DNA from: Marasmius tenuissimus
Lineage: Eukaryota; Basidiomycota; Agaricomycetes; Agaricales; Marasmiaceae
DNA: 64,000 nucleotides
NCBI GenBank assembly: GCA_029532415.1
Contig: JAQOTA010000053.1
Location: 3,658,001-3,722,000 of the forward strand
Reading direction: 5' to 3'
Part shown: in pieces, positions 12,358-23,600 of the stretch
Layout: every line of letters starts with the position of its first letter
How positions within the stretch are numbered: position 1 is the stretch's first letter
The notes under the pieces: generated by a model
Told to the model about the DNA's origin: nothing
The model's input: only the letters and a program-made list of their open reading frames with translations
The model's database searches: none
Made by a program: the position numbers and the translations under genes

Positions 12358-12702
12358 ACTCTTCCCAACACAAAATCAAAAAGAGTTATACGACATACAC
12401 CATACACCACACAACCTGGCCTATTACATGCTACATGCGTCGCCTAGATTCCCCAGCAACACGTTACATTACATACCCCTTCTAACATGGACTTTGACAC
12501 TGGATAAACCACTCCTTTTCTCTTTAAGACCTATACTTATGACTTTTTTTGTATACCGTACATACGTTGATGATGATGACTCGAAGGACTTCTTGGGCAT
12601 ATAGGATAAAGAATTGATTAAAAATACAAAGATGGTTTAAATTGTAAAAAAGACGGCGCTTCCATTGGAAATGCATAGCCTCGACGAGCAGCAAGCAACA
12701 GC
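12358..12702. other. Intergenic between F-box gene and tRNA
   Basis: No gene seen, apart from a possible C-terminal extension of the F-box gene up to about 12500 in another frame. AT-rich. Confidence 0.5.
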
Positions 12703-12794
12703 GCATTAATGGGGTAGTGGTAACCTGGGTCGTTGCCATCACACATCTCGCATGGTTCGTCGACCCGCCGGGGGTTCGATTCCCTCTTAATGCA
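12703..12794 (+). tRNA. tRNA-Gly (anticodon GCC) with a 21-nt intron
   Basis: The complete cloverleaf can be folded by eye. The acceptor stem is GCATTAA (12703-12709) with TTAATGC (12787-12793), followed by discriminator A. The D stem is GGGT/ACCT with loop AGTGGTA. The anticodon stem is GGTCG/CGACC with loop T-T-GCC-A-T. The T stem is GGGGG/CCCTC around TTCGATT. The intron, 12739-12759, sits between positions 37 and 38, the canonical place for nuclear tRNA introns. It lies in the spacer of the inverted duplication, about 480 bp from the start of the right arm, and has no partner in the left half. Confidence 0.95.
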
Positions 12795-13789
12795 TCAAGA
12801 TTCTATGTAGATCTTTTTGGGACATGTAGGTAAGTTGACAGTTTCTCACTCTTCCTCTTCTTGCTGCCAGTGTCCCTCTTTAGATCCCAGGCCCCCAGTG
12901 GGGGAGCTTTGAAGACAAATTGAAACAACGAGATTGCGGTGAGCACAGCTCCCAATTAACTGGTAAGTAACTCAGCTATCATTCATGGTGACCGCAACAA
13001 ATCCAACTCGCTCCCGCATAAGCCAAGACCGACCCCGCTTGACAATGATAGGAGGCGGAATAGAATCAGAAATAGACGGCACCAATCCGTCTCGTCGTCA
13101 ATGGAACTTTGGGTGCCGAGGAAGTGATCATGATGCATTATGTATATGGAAGAGCAACGTAGCAATCACATTCCAGCGGCAGAAGTCGATGTATATTGTA
13201 CTGATAGCTCCATGATGAGTAGTAGTAGGATGTAAGCTCGTATTGAAGGTTGACAAAAAGAGATGAGGTGGCCGCCACACTCCAACAGAACAAAAAAGAG
13301 TAACAGAACGCGGTGGGCGTCTGTCCTGTGTCCCGTGTCCTGTCCTTCCATTCTCCACGGATCGAAGGCCTCCACCAGGTTAATGAAGGAAAGCAGGGAA
13401 GTTGGAAGTAAACACAAAAGACGAGTCTACCGAGGATCATTCATAACTTGGAGAGTGTGGTCAGGCAGAATGTAATACTCCAAGCCCGAGTGTGACGCTG
13501 GGGGGGCAAGCAAACTCGGCCGATCTATCTGGTGAAAACAGACATACTTACCTCAGTACACCGGAACCGTGAAAGCGGTATGGAACACGGTGCTTTGCGG
13601 AATGAAAAAGGAAATTGAACGCGGCACGGGTTGAGGCGTCGACTCACCGAGTGTAAACATGTATTCATGTCTCAATTCATAGACGCGTGCATGGTTGGCA
13701 ACAGTAAAAGAGGCAATGGTCGATTATGTTTGCGTGATATGAACGTGTTGACACTGATAGCCATTCCATTCGATGATCGATACAGCAGT
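12795..13789. other. Spacer end and start of the right arm, no gene seen
   Basis: Similarity to the left arm begins near 13275 (inverse of about 8397). No protein gene or RNA is recognised. Small ORFs here are shadows of the repeat arm. Confidence 0.6.
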
Positions 13790-14512
13790 TCAAGGCCTGG
13801 CGATACAGGGATAAGCACGATACAGTTCCCAGCTTCTCACTTCCGTGTATTGTGCTTGCTGTCCGAGAGACCCAGCGAAATCGCGTGCAGCATCGTACGA
13901 CGCGAATTCTAAACGCGTCACCGTCAGATACGAGAGAACAAGTGGGGGAAAAAGAAACAGACCATGAACGACAAACACGCCTGAATCTTTTGCAGTCTCA
14001 ACCTGCTTCCCCTCCACAGTCACCCCAGAGTCCAACCCCTCCAATATCCACGTCCGTTGCCACCCTTCAACGTTCTCTCCGACAACTACCTTGTCAGTCG
14101 TAGATTTGTGTGTCACGATCCCTTGTGTTGGATTCCCGACATTCAGCCCAGTCCACTCTCCGCCTTCTTCTCTCTCAACAACGTTAAGAACTCCAAAAGT
14201 CCTCCGATCCAAAACACCCAACCGTTTAATAACACTCGCCTCTCTCGCACTTCGTTTCTCCCGGAGTCCTGTATACGACGGTTCCTGAAATACTTGTGCA
14301 GACGTTATCTCGTACACCGCCGCCCAGTCCGTCGTGAGAGGGGTCTGAGGTGGGTTAGGATCGCGGAACCTGGCTCCAGAGAGAAAGAAATCGAGGTTAT
14401 CCAATCGAAGTGGGACGTGCTCGTTGTTGTACCAATCCTGGAATTCGTCCTGGGTGACTTGATTTCCTGGAGTGGAGAAGACGATCAGGAATGCTTTGGT
14501 TGAAGAAGACAT
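13790..14512 (-). CDS. EthD-like (dimeric alpha-beta barrel) protein, copy 2
   Basis: Inverted paralogue of 7124-7852; 240 residues starting at MSSSTKAFLIVFSTPGNQV. The frame continues upstream to 14668, but that part matches untranslated DNA of the other arm. The FQDWYNNEHVPLR motif, the GLREKRSAREAS segment and the C-terminus EVRSWELYRAYPCIARP are identical in both copies. Differences are mostly conservative substitutions (PFLF to LFLF, LQPQEQ to LGQQAQ) plus a small in-frame length change in the PPTPL region, as expected for a copy that stayed under selection or duplicated fairly recently. Substrate unknown. Confidence 0.8.
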   Translation of the reverse strand: MSSSTKAFLIVFSTPGNQVTQDEFQDWYNNEHVPLRLDNLDFFLSGARFRDPNPPQTPLTTDWAAVYEITSAQVFQEPSYTGLREKRSAREASVIKRLGVLDRRTFGVLNVVEREEGGEWTGLNVGNPTQGIVTHKSTTDKVVVGENVEGWQRTWILEGLDSGVTVEGKQVETAKDSGVFVVHGLFLFPPLVLSYLTVTRLEFASYDAARDFAGSLGQQAQYTEVRSWELYRAYPCIARP

Positions 14513-17500
14513 CGATGGAGACTCGGAGTAGATTTTGGTGTCAATGCCATGGTGGTGGTTCGGATTTCGGGATCCGGGACTCCGATCCGAAGACGCGTCT
14601 ACCCACGTGCAGTGATAACCGCTACAGACGCACGCGCGCGTCTCCCACTCTTTTTCTTTCACCAACACGAACCAACGACCTCCAACGCGTGATGGTCTTC
14701 AAGCCCGTCATCGATACACTCTTACTAGCTCGGGTCCCAATCTCCTCATTTCGAAAGCCGGTGCAGGGTTGTCCGCGAATCCCGAAATCTCTTCGATACA
14801 GGGCTTGTACCTTGCGCCCAGCACACTCGTCACTCCTCAAGAAACTCGCCTCCGGTTCTGAAGGTATGTACATCGATGGTGGCATACATATGGACACACA
14901 TCGACGGGGAGGAACATCCGAGTCGGGGCCAGTACGCAATTATTCGATCGCCCGGTCGACCGGGTTCTTAAAGTATGTATGCTCTCGGGTTCAATCTCTA
15001 CGCCACAGTGTGAGTAACGATTGAAACCATTACAATGTCCGCTCTTTTCTCTGGGAGCTCAATGAGTGACCGCTAATACTGCCGAGCCAGTGAACGCCGG
15101 AAATATAAACATTGAGACGAGATATGTCTTTTCATTCATGGCTGATTGCGACCTCTAACGAACGCCGCTAGCTTATGGACTTTTCCAAGTCCCCGAGCCC
15201 GTCAAAACCCCTCAACATCCGATGATGCAATGAACGGTCGGAAGGTTTGACACCAAGGGGTCGAGGGGCAAATGATCGCTCCGAACTCGTCGAGAGGGTT
15301 CAACGATCAGGGCTAATTCTGGGGGCTGAATGTTGGAGTAGGTTTAGAGCTGTAGGTACAAGAATGTTTTCGCCATCACCCTCACTCGTTCGCACCACCG
15401 AGTCCAACGGGTCGACTTGGCCCCATCATCGATACCTTCTTTCCAGTCTGAATCCCACTCTTGCCTTCACTCTCGATTCCCAAAATATCCTCAGGCCTTG
15501 TACATCGGACCCGGCACACTCGTCACTCGAAACAAAAAACTCGCCTCCGAATCTGAAGGTATGTACGCTGCCATACATATGGACACACACTGACACTGAC
15601 AGGGGGAACAGTACGCAAATTAGTTCGATCTCCGGTCGACCGGCCATGAAGGTATGCATGTTCGCAGGTCCAATTCGCCCCAGTGCGCCACATTGTGCCA
15701 GTGAGTGTTAATTAAACCGTTTCGGTGTCCGCTCTTTTCTCTCTCCCACTGAAGGTTGAGTAACCGCGTTAGTCACGATGAACGCCGGAATAGAGCGAGA
15801 TATGTCCGGTCTAGTCGTGTCCAACCTATTGCGACTTTCATACAGCCAGGTCAGATTCTAGCAGGTTCCCGGGCCGTTTAACATTTCAAGAATGTAGTGG
15901 GGATCTCACAGCGAGTAGGTCCCAGTGTTCAACGTTCCACATTCGACGGTCAGGAGCTTGAGCGCTGGACTCGGAGCTATGGGCCCCTGCTGTAAGTAGA
16001 ATTTTCGTTGTCAAAACTCTCGCATTCTCCTCGACCCTACCTTCAACGTCGATCATCTGGGGTATGTAAATTCCTTAGTACCGCCGGAACGCCACATGCG
16101 GCCTCGGCTGGATGGCTGCCTCTATCTTGGCCGGCAGACAGTCGCCAGCGGCTAGAAAAAAATCGGAGGAGCTCACTCGGGTGCCTATCGCTACTGGGCT
16201 TTTATCTGGTCGTACGACTTTGTCAACGTCCCAGGCTATGTGAGGGGAGGGGTGGGAAACACCATTCGGAAAATTCCGAGCCTGTTCTTACACCACTTCA
16301 ACCGTCTATTGTGCTTGCTCACATTCCGAGAGCAAAGTACACAGTGGTTTGAGAATAGATTCAGCTTCAGATCCCAGTTCTTCGCCTTCAAAACTCTCAC
16401 AGCGAGTCTGTGGACCTCATTACTTTCGCTGTCACCAAATATTCGCAAAAAGTTCATAATTCGTTACCTCGACTCGTCGTCCGTCATCAAAGAGTATGTA
16501 AATTCTTGATGAACTGCGAACGCCCCTCAACGCCCGTCGGTTATCATTATCCGGAAAGTCGCTCGCAGCTTCGACTTTCAATTCGCTCGGGTCGGTGCTT
16601 ACGTTCTGTTTTGTCTGAGTAGCTGGCATATCCCGAGACTTCTGGACTAACCGACAGCCGTATACCCGATTCAATAGCGACGATATATCGAAGCGGACGT
16701 GTGGAATGTTCAACCAAGATGCTTTCCCTGTGGCCGTTTTCCCGGCTTGAAAGAAGCATCGAATGTACATGATAAGACTCCCCCCCCTGCATTGTACGAG
16801 ACTGAAACCTCCCCTTCAATTTTCTTCAGGGCTGTTTCCAGAGGAGTACGGGATCCAAAGCACATGAGGCAAAGACAACCTGGGTGGCGTGTCGGAAGAT
16901 TCCGAACGCTAGAATACAAAAAAAATAATCAATCAATTCGCTTCAGCTGCCTCTGACAGTAAGGAGGGACCAACTTTTCACGCTTGGCAGGGATACTTAT
17001 GGGTCCTTTGCCCAGCGATGGTTAAATTTCTGCTGTCCCGGCTACTCGCAACTCTCCCCCCCTTCAGGAGTTCGATCTACGCCTGAAAACTCCAGAGCCG
17101 ATCCTAGTCCTCTGGGGTACCCTTTAGAACGCCGCAAATATGTCGTCGGTTGGGGTTGACTCGGGTTGGAGAGTCAGCGGGAGAATTATTAAGAAAGCCG
17201 GTATCATGATATTGGCCGATGGATATTACTTAGTACTTACCATGTCCTCAGTTCTGATGCTGTCAAATTTGGTCGCCATGAACGTTGCCTGTTGAATCCG
17301 ACCTGGACTGGGTAATGGGCTCGGAAGATTCCGAGGGGTGAGTTCTAAGTTGTTAGCGCTAGATGGATGTAAAAGATTGTTCCAAGCAGTCCAGTTATTT
17401 GACGACCTCAAAATCCGGAGTGTACGGTTGTTTTTCTCTACTGCTCGTAAGATGGTAGTCGGTTGACGATCAGTATTTCCGACTGCTGAGCGCGGCGTTC

Positions 17501-18701
17501 GTTGGAGAAGGTGCTTGTGTGGGTGCCGAGCTTGAGATCCCCCGGGTTGTAGCTTGCTTTCTTCAAGTTACTGTCTTGTTGTCATTGCAACTGGAGTAGC
17601 GTCTACACAATATACCTAGTAATTTGCTTTTAGACTCAGGCTCTGCGTGGGTCTCACGAGTTGCTGCACCAATCTCCTCACGTTCACCAGGTCTTGAGTA
17701 AGAGTTTACATCTGTGCGTCTCATAAGAGACACCCCGAGCTTCCACTACATTTTATACAACCCATAGTCATATTTACTATTCACGGGTAGTAGCGCCGTC
17801 CCAGAATCATGATACTTGGCATTTTAGTTGAAGGGGTGGGTTCAATGGTTGTAAATGGACTTAATATTAGCTTAACAACACCGTGAGTCAAGGAGACCAC
17901 CAGAAATATCTGGAGTATCTGTGAATCTGTATTCCCTCCCGTTTTACTTCCGGCAGAAGTAAGTATGTCCCTCCATGTCCACTTTAAATCAACCAAGCAA
18001 GGTGGCAGCCGCAGGACGCGCGCCTAACGCGAACGAGTGGTTCGTGGCCGTGGGAGAGTGGGTCGAGGATTCTCTCGGTCGAAAAGGGTTCGAATCGGAA
18101 CATTCACGTGAAGGACCTAGCCGCTCCTGTTTCCGGACCGCGACAGATCGCGACCTTCCCCACCACTGGATACGACATCGGTGAGCCACGACTACATCGT
18201 TGCATACGCTAGTGTCTTGTAAACGGCCCCCCACCTCTCCCGGAATTCCTGTACTATCAGTTCACCTTAGACTCATCATGTCGCAGCACTCAGCACCCGA
18301 AAACATCTAGTATCCAGATTTTAGCCCCCCACGTGTCCTAGAATTGCCGCATTCCCACTGTTAGTATGGGCAAAAAGACACACGGATTCAAGCTGTATTC
18401 GAGAAAGTATACGATAGCGTGAGGACATATCAATAGGGCCGCGTGTAACATCAAGGGAAAGACCTGGGTTAAAACCAGGCCGTCCTGCATGTGTACGTCT
18501 CGCCCACATCCTACGTACTGACAGGAAGCTGTAGGACATCCTGGAAATAACCTGCGTCTTTTCTCTCCAGTGCAAGACTGGCTAACCCGGTGATCGAGGC
18601 ACAAAATCCAATTCATTCCAAAGCTGTACAGCTGTAACCTTGAAGGTCTTCAAGGGAACACTGCAAAGAGATCTCACGGTTGAACTCCATTCACTATTCT
18701 T
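14513..18701. repeat. Right-arm repeat field between EthD-like and O-methyltransferase genes
   Basis: Units X and Y seen in the left arm recur here in inverse orientation. Y-type boxes (CCGGTCGACCGG, ATTACAATGTCCGCTCTTTT) lie near 14940-15060 and 15560-15750; X-type boxes lie near 15300-15400 and 15930-16000. A TCGGAAGATTCCGA palindromic box appears at about 16893 and 17326, and again outside the arm at 21129. A GTATGTAAATTC box occurs near 16060 and 16494. No protein gene is supported. Confidence 0.65.
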
Positions 18702-20693
18702 ATGTCCTCGTCCAAAACTTCCCCTCTTCGTACGATTCTGGACATCTTGACGAAAAATGTCGAAATTCTAGAGAATTCTTGCAAAGCCAACGGGACAGCC
18801 ATTCCGGATCTAGAGACACCTTTTCATCCGTCATCCGAAGCTTTTCGCGCTCATCCAGAGGCAGCAGAGGCGTCGAATATCATCGTCGCTGCCGCTCATC
18901 ACCTCGGAGCGATCTTGACGCCGCCACCTATCGCGTTGTACCATGTCGTTGGCGGGGTTAGTGGCGTATTCTTATCGGTACGGTGATTGCCTTTCTGATA
19001 TCTATAATCTACAGCATTTCAAGTCAACTGCTGTTCGTGTATGTCTCGAGTCGAATGTTACAGAAATCCTGCGCGAAGCTGGACCTCAGGTGGGTTTTGT
19101 TTGGTTATGCTGAATTGTCATCAAAGGAATAATTCACTACGGGGGCGGAACAGGGTATGCATGTTGAAGATATCTCCAAGAAGAATGGTGTAGACCCACA
19201 GAAGCTCAGTGAGTCCTTGTGCGTCGTTCTGTCAGCTCTTTAGAACAAGTCTTCCTAGGCCGGTTCCTTCGACTTCTTGCGATGCATCACGTTTACAAGG
19301 AAATCACCCCAGAGGTCTTCACGAACACTAGGACTTCTAGCCTCATGGATACTCTCAAGCCTAGTGAAGTTGTTCTCTCCGAGTGCGTGTCGATTTGCTC
19401 GTCTTCTGTGTCACGATAAATGCCCACGACACACGTTAGTCCCGAACATAAACATGACAATACCATGGGCCTGGCTGCCCTCATGTCGCATCAGTGAGTG
19501 TTAGAGCCTTTCTTTCCATATGTATGTGATGCAAATAATCCATTCGATACAACGCAGCCTTGACGAGGCTTTCAAGGGTCCGCATATGCATGGGAGGTCT
19601 GCTCTGACCCTAAGATCGCGCGTTTAGGCGACGCAGGCCCAGATACCTCACCTTTCGCAGAAGCTGTTTGTCCAGGCCAAACGTTCTGGCAATATCTCGA
19701 ACGTCCTACGGAGGCGTTCCGACGGGCTCGATTTGGGATTGGCATGCGTGGTATCAATGATCTTCAACCTCCCGATGCGGTTTTGAGAGGTAATTTTGGA
19801 ATATTTTTTTTCTGCGTCTCGTTTTTCCTCCCTCCCTGATTGCCGATATTGAAGCATACGACTGGGGGAAACTGCCCGCTGGATCCCTTGTTGTTGATGT
19901 GGGAGGCGGAATTGGCAGTGTCACTCATAATATCGTCAAGTCGAATCCAAGCCTGAAATTCGTGATTCAAGATCTTCCTGCAGTGATCGAAGACGGTGTA
20001 AAGGTGACGCCCGTTGTAAAGGCTTCTGGAGTCATTGTAGACTGATGTTCGTTATTTAGTGGTGGTCGTCTACGATGCCAGAAGCCATTTCGTCGGGGCA
20101 AGTCTCGCTCCAAGGTGTGTAAATCACGCTCATTTACTTCTGACGGTTACAAACTCTTGACATGTTTTACTATTAGTCCATAATTTTTTTACCCCTCAGC
20201 CACAGAGTTCAAAGAACGCCTCCGTCTTCATGGTCAAGCAAGTTCTCCATGACTGGTCCGACCAGTATTGCGTCAAAGTCTTGAAGCAGCTCCGAGCTGC
20301 AGCAACGCCAGACACCACTTTGCTCGTCCTGGAGAGTATCCTCCCCTACGCCTGCCACGACCCATCTGCGGACGATAACAAAGGTGTCCCTGGTGCTGTA
20401 CCAAAGGAGGCACCTCCGCCCTTGCTCGCCAATTATGGTCCCGCGAACGAATTGGGTTACCTCGCGGACATCGATGTACGTGCACCTTTTTCTGAGTCGA
20501 TGGTCCACGGAGAGCTCACACGCCGTTTTAGATGTTCATTCTCTTTAATTCTCAAGAGCGCACTATTCATCACTTTGACCGTCTCCTTGCTAGTTCTGGG
20601 TGGAAACTCAAGGTGGTTAACCGCCAACCGGGTGATAGCACCTTCATGCAGTCGATGGAGGCTGTACCTATAGGCATTCTCTCTCGTTTGTAA
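18702..20693 (+). pseudogene. SAM-dependent O-methyltransferase, copy 2, with a -1 frameshift
   Basis: Same exon plan as copy 1: start MSSSKTSPLRTILDILTKNV, then HFKSTAVRVCLESNVTEIL, GMHVEDISKKNGVDPQKL, motif I VVDVGGGIGSVTHN, a C-terminal catalytic region with MVKQVLHDWSDQYC (the His of HDWSD is the expected general base), and a last exon ending ILSRL with TAA at 20691-20693. At 19571-19578 it reads TTCAAGGG where copy 1 reads TTCAAAGGG. The missing A throws the exon out of frame until a stop at about 19626, although the correct frame resumes at once and stays open to the end. No splice choice I tried restores the frame. Unless this is a sequencing error, the copy is non-functional, and recently so. 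Confidence 0.8.
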
Positions 20694-23600
20694 TTTTAAT
20701 ATATTGTCGGGATGCCAATTTGCATGCCACGACGACGCAAGACGTTGGATTGCCCTCATCTGCCTCTGTTCCTCGATGAGGCTCTGTCAACAGGGCCAGA
20801 CACAATGTCTTTATGAAAACGAGTCCTTCACTATTCACTATTTACTTTTTGAACCCTCAATCCTTTATCCTCCCCCGCGACCACCTTCACTTGCGCTCGA
20901 TGCATTACCTCGGGGCTACATTCTGGTCCCTTTAAGCTTTCGCAAGGTATCATTTCGTGAGACCGCTCTCTGCCATCAACATTTGCCGGACGGTGACACA
21001 AGGTACGAAGTCCAAAACCTGGGATTAACAGTGCCATTTGACAATGGAACGTGTATGTGTATGTACTCAAAGTCAAACGAAGGAGCTCTGTGAATACTAA
21101 TCACTTTGTGGCGTGAGACTGTTGATTCGGAAGATTCCGAGCACAAAAAAAGAAACCTTTCCGGCGCAACTTTCTTGCCTTCAACTACTACTTGATTATG
21201 ATTCATCGACGTCTATCGAAACCGATTACACGCTGCAATGACGCAAGCCCGCGTCAAGTTGAAGTTGCGAATCGGACACGTAGAAAAGGCGACCGCGAGC
21301 CCCGAGTTTGGTCGCCGATCGTTTGAACTTTTTATGTTTTGTCTTTCTCCGAGTCGCTGCCTTAGTGAATTTCTCAGGCCTAAATTATACGATCATGATG
21401 CATACCATCACCTCGTGCAGTGACGCAGGCTCTATGTAAAAAGACAAAAAAGAGTTTAACTCCAGACTCACAGGAGTCAGGACCACTCCGTACTTCACGT
21501 ATTCGGAAGCTTCATCCTTGGACCTTGGTATCAAGTAAGTGTGTAGTAAACGAATTACATGTCTACCTTCGGTCCCAGAAATCTTTACGTCCGACTCAAA
21601 AACTCAAGATCGAGGGACTTTAGGTACTGGTCCTGGCGGCCACCGTCGGCGTTCGTCCGTATAGTGACGTCGTTCGAAAGTCTCCAGTTCTGCTACATAC
21701 ATACAACTCCTCTTACCAAATATATTGCTCGCTGACAAGGTTCACAACTCACAACGGAAGTCGCCCTACGGTTATACCTTGAGCATATAGATGGTCTCCA
21801 TTCATTGTGCATACTTGTGTTGACATACAGTCAATTCAGTCTCACGGGTCTTATTTACTATGGGCATATATGGTTGAGGGCTTTCCACGAGTATTGACGT
21901 GGGACGGCGTGCAACACCTACCCTAGTCATTATGGATTATGGGTGCCAGGTAAGTGAGTGTGTTGACCTCTATGGACACCGCATTCTAGACGTCGATCAC
22001 TTGCTACCGTCTCTGCAGGTATCTTTTAGCTAGCAGCCCTGAGTCCCCTCCGTGCTACCCTGGCCACAGAGGTCGAAGAAACTTTTTTCATGAGGCACAA
22101 GGTCCCACACTTTTTTCAGTAATACAAAAGGACGACCGGAAATCATACTACACTCGTTCGAAACCTCCATTCTCGGTGGGTGTGGGAGACAGTCACACAA
22201 GCCCAGGCGGGTGCATATCCTAATGAGGGTCGAGCCTGTACTAGTCTTCTCTGCGTTCAGTTTCTCCATGGAACAGAATAGCTCCCGCGAGCCACTATCC
22301 ATGCTTCACGGTCGGCGGTCAACGGGAGTGGACTTGTCGCCATATAATGGCTCTATCGAACTTCGAAGTCACACCCGTGGCCCCAATAACTTACTTCCCG
22401 GCCATCGTCCACCGGACCACGTTTAACGGTGTCAAGACTTTTCCGTCCCAGTGCTGGCCAAGAGTGCCACGTTTGGCGTCCTCAGAGGTCCTTGCCGTCA
22501 CCGATTCAGACGTTCTGATAGTCCCTTTGGGCGGTGCACATGTAATTCAAACCGGGATCAACGAGTCAACCCGGTGGCAGAATGGCGATGGCAGCCTTAT
22601 TCGTTCAGTCTGACCCCATCATGCATCATGCCACTCCTTTGCTATTCATGATCATGAGGAGCTAAATTCACAGTTTCGTCGTCAAGCGCTTTGACTAGAG
22701 CAATTCAAAACTGAGCCACGTCCTGATGGGACGATTTTCTTCAAACATGTAACTGTTGCATATGAAAAATTGAATGATCAACGTTCAACGTCAAGATCTG
22801 CCCTGCTTACCCCCGAGTTCGTCCCGCTATTCGCATGAGCCACACTTACGCCTCCATCTTTCTGATTCCAGAGTGCAATTCTCCGGGGAGTTTTCTACAG
22901 CGGTGAACACCCCCCCCCCCCCCCCCCAAAATATCAACGATACCGCAGCTCCATCACGTCAGAAGTTGGAGTACGTTCCTCACTGCCCACCACGGGTTCG
23001 AGGACGCGGTAAGAATCTTTTTTTTTCTGTCGTTACAAACTCCACGGCCCTATCGCTACCGCAAATGTCTTGTGAGCCTCGTGCCCCGCCTCCCCCTTTC
23101 CGAGTCGGGTTCTCGGCCAATAATCAATTCATTACGGTCCTTATTTCCATTCTTTTCCCTATCTTTCCCGCGCATGCCCTCACAGGCTACAGCACCCTAA
23201 ACCCCGAGAGAATTCTGGGCCTTCTTCCCATTTGCCCTGGTGGCTGGCCAGCCCCTTCACACAGTGTATAAATAAATCTCCAAGGAAGATAGCAGGTATT
23301 CGAAACCGGTCATCTATGGCAACTTGTTCTCACGGGGTGACGGTGGGACGGTCGATGCGGGACGAGTCAAAAGTTCAAAGACGGGAGCGTGTTTGAGGTT
23401 TTTTTACACACATCACATAAAATAACCTCACATATTCTGGTCCTACGACCTGTACACGCGTTCGCTCTCAAGATCTCATGTCTCAAGACTGGAACTTTAC
23501 TCGGGGCTGGAATAGTCGGGACTGACAACGTTATAGTAGGTATGTTCGGCGTGGTGTGGGGAACGCCTTCCACCTCCGAAGTCGGCTCGAGCTCGTGTTC

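Larger units (their letters stand above)
13275..20252. repeat. Right arm of the large inverted duplication
   Basis: Reverse-complement counterpart of 1 to about 8400. It carries EthD-like (-), fewer X/Y repeat units and the O-methyltransferase (+). Position 20252 corresponds to position 1 of the window, so the duplicated unit probably extends further in both directions. It is about 1.4 kb shorter than the left arm, with most of the difference in the repeat field. Confidence 0.9.

Noticed and set aside
22774..23271. 165-codon + strand frame containing the C18 run
   Set aside because: Length is inflated by low-complexity proline codons from the C-run; no family features.
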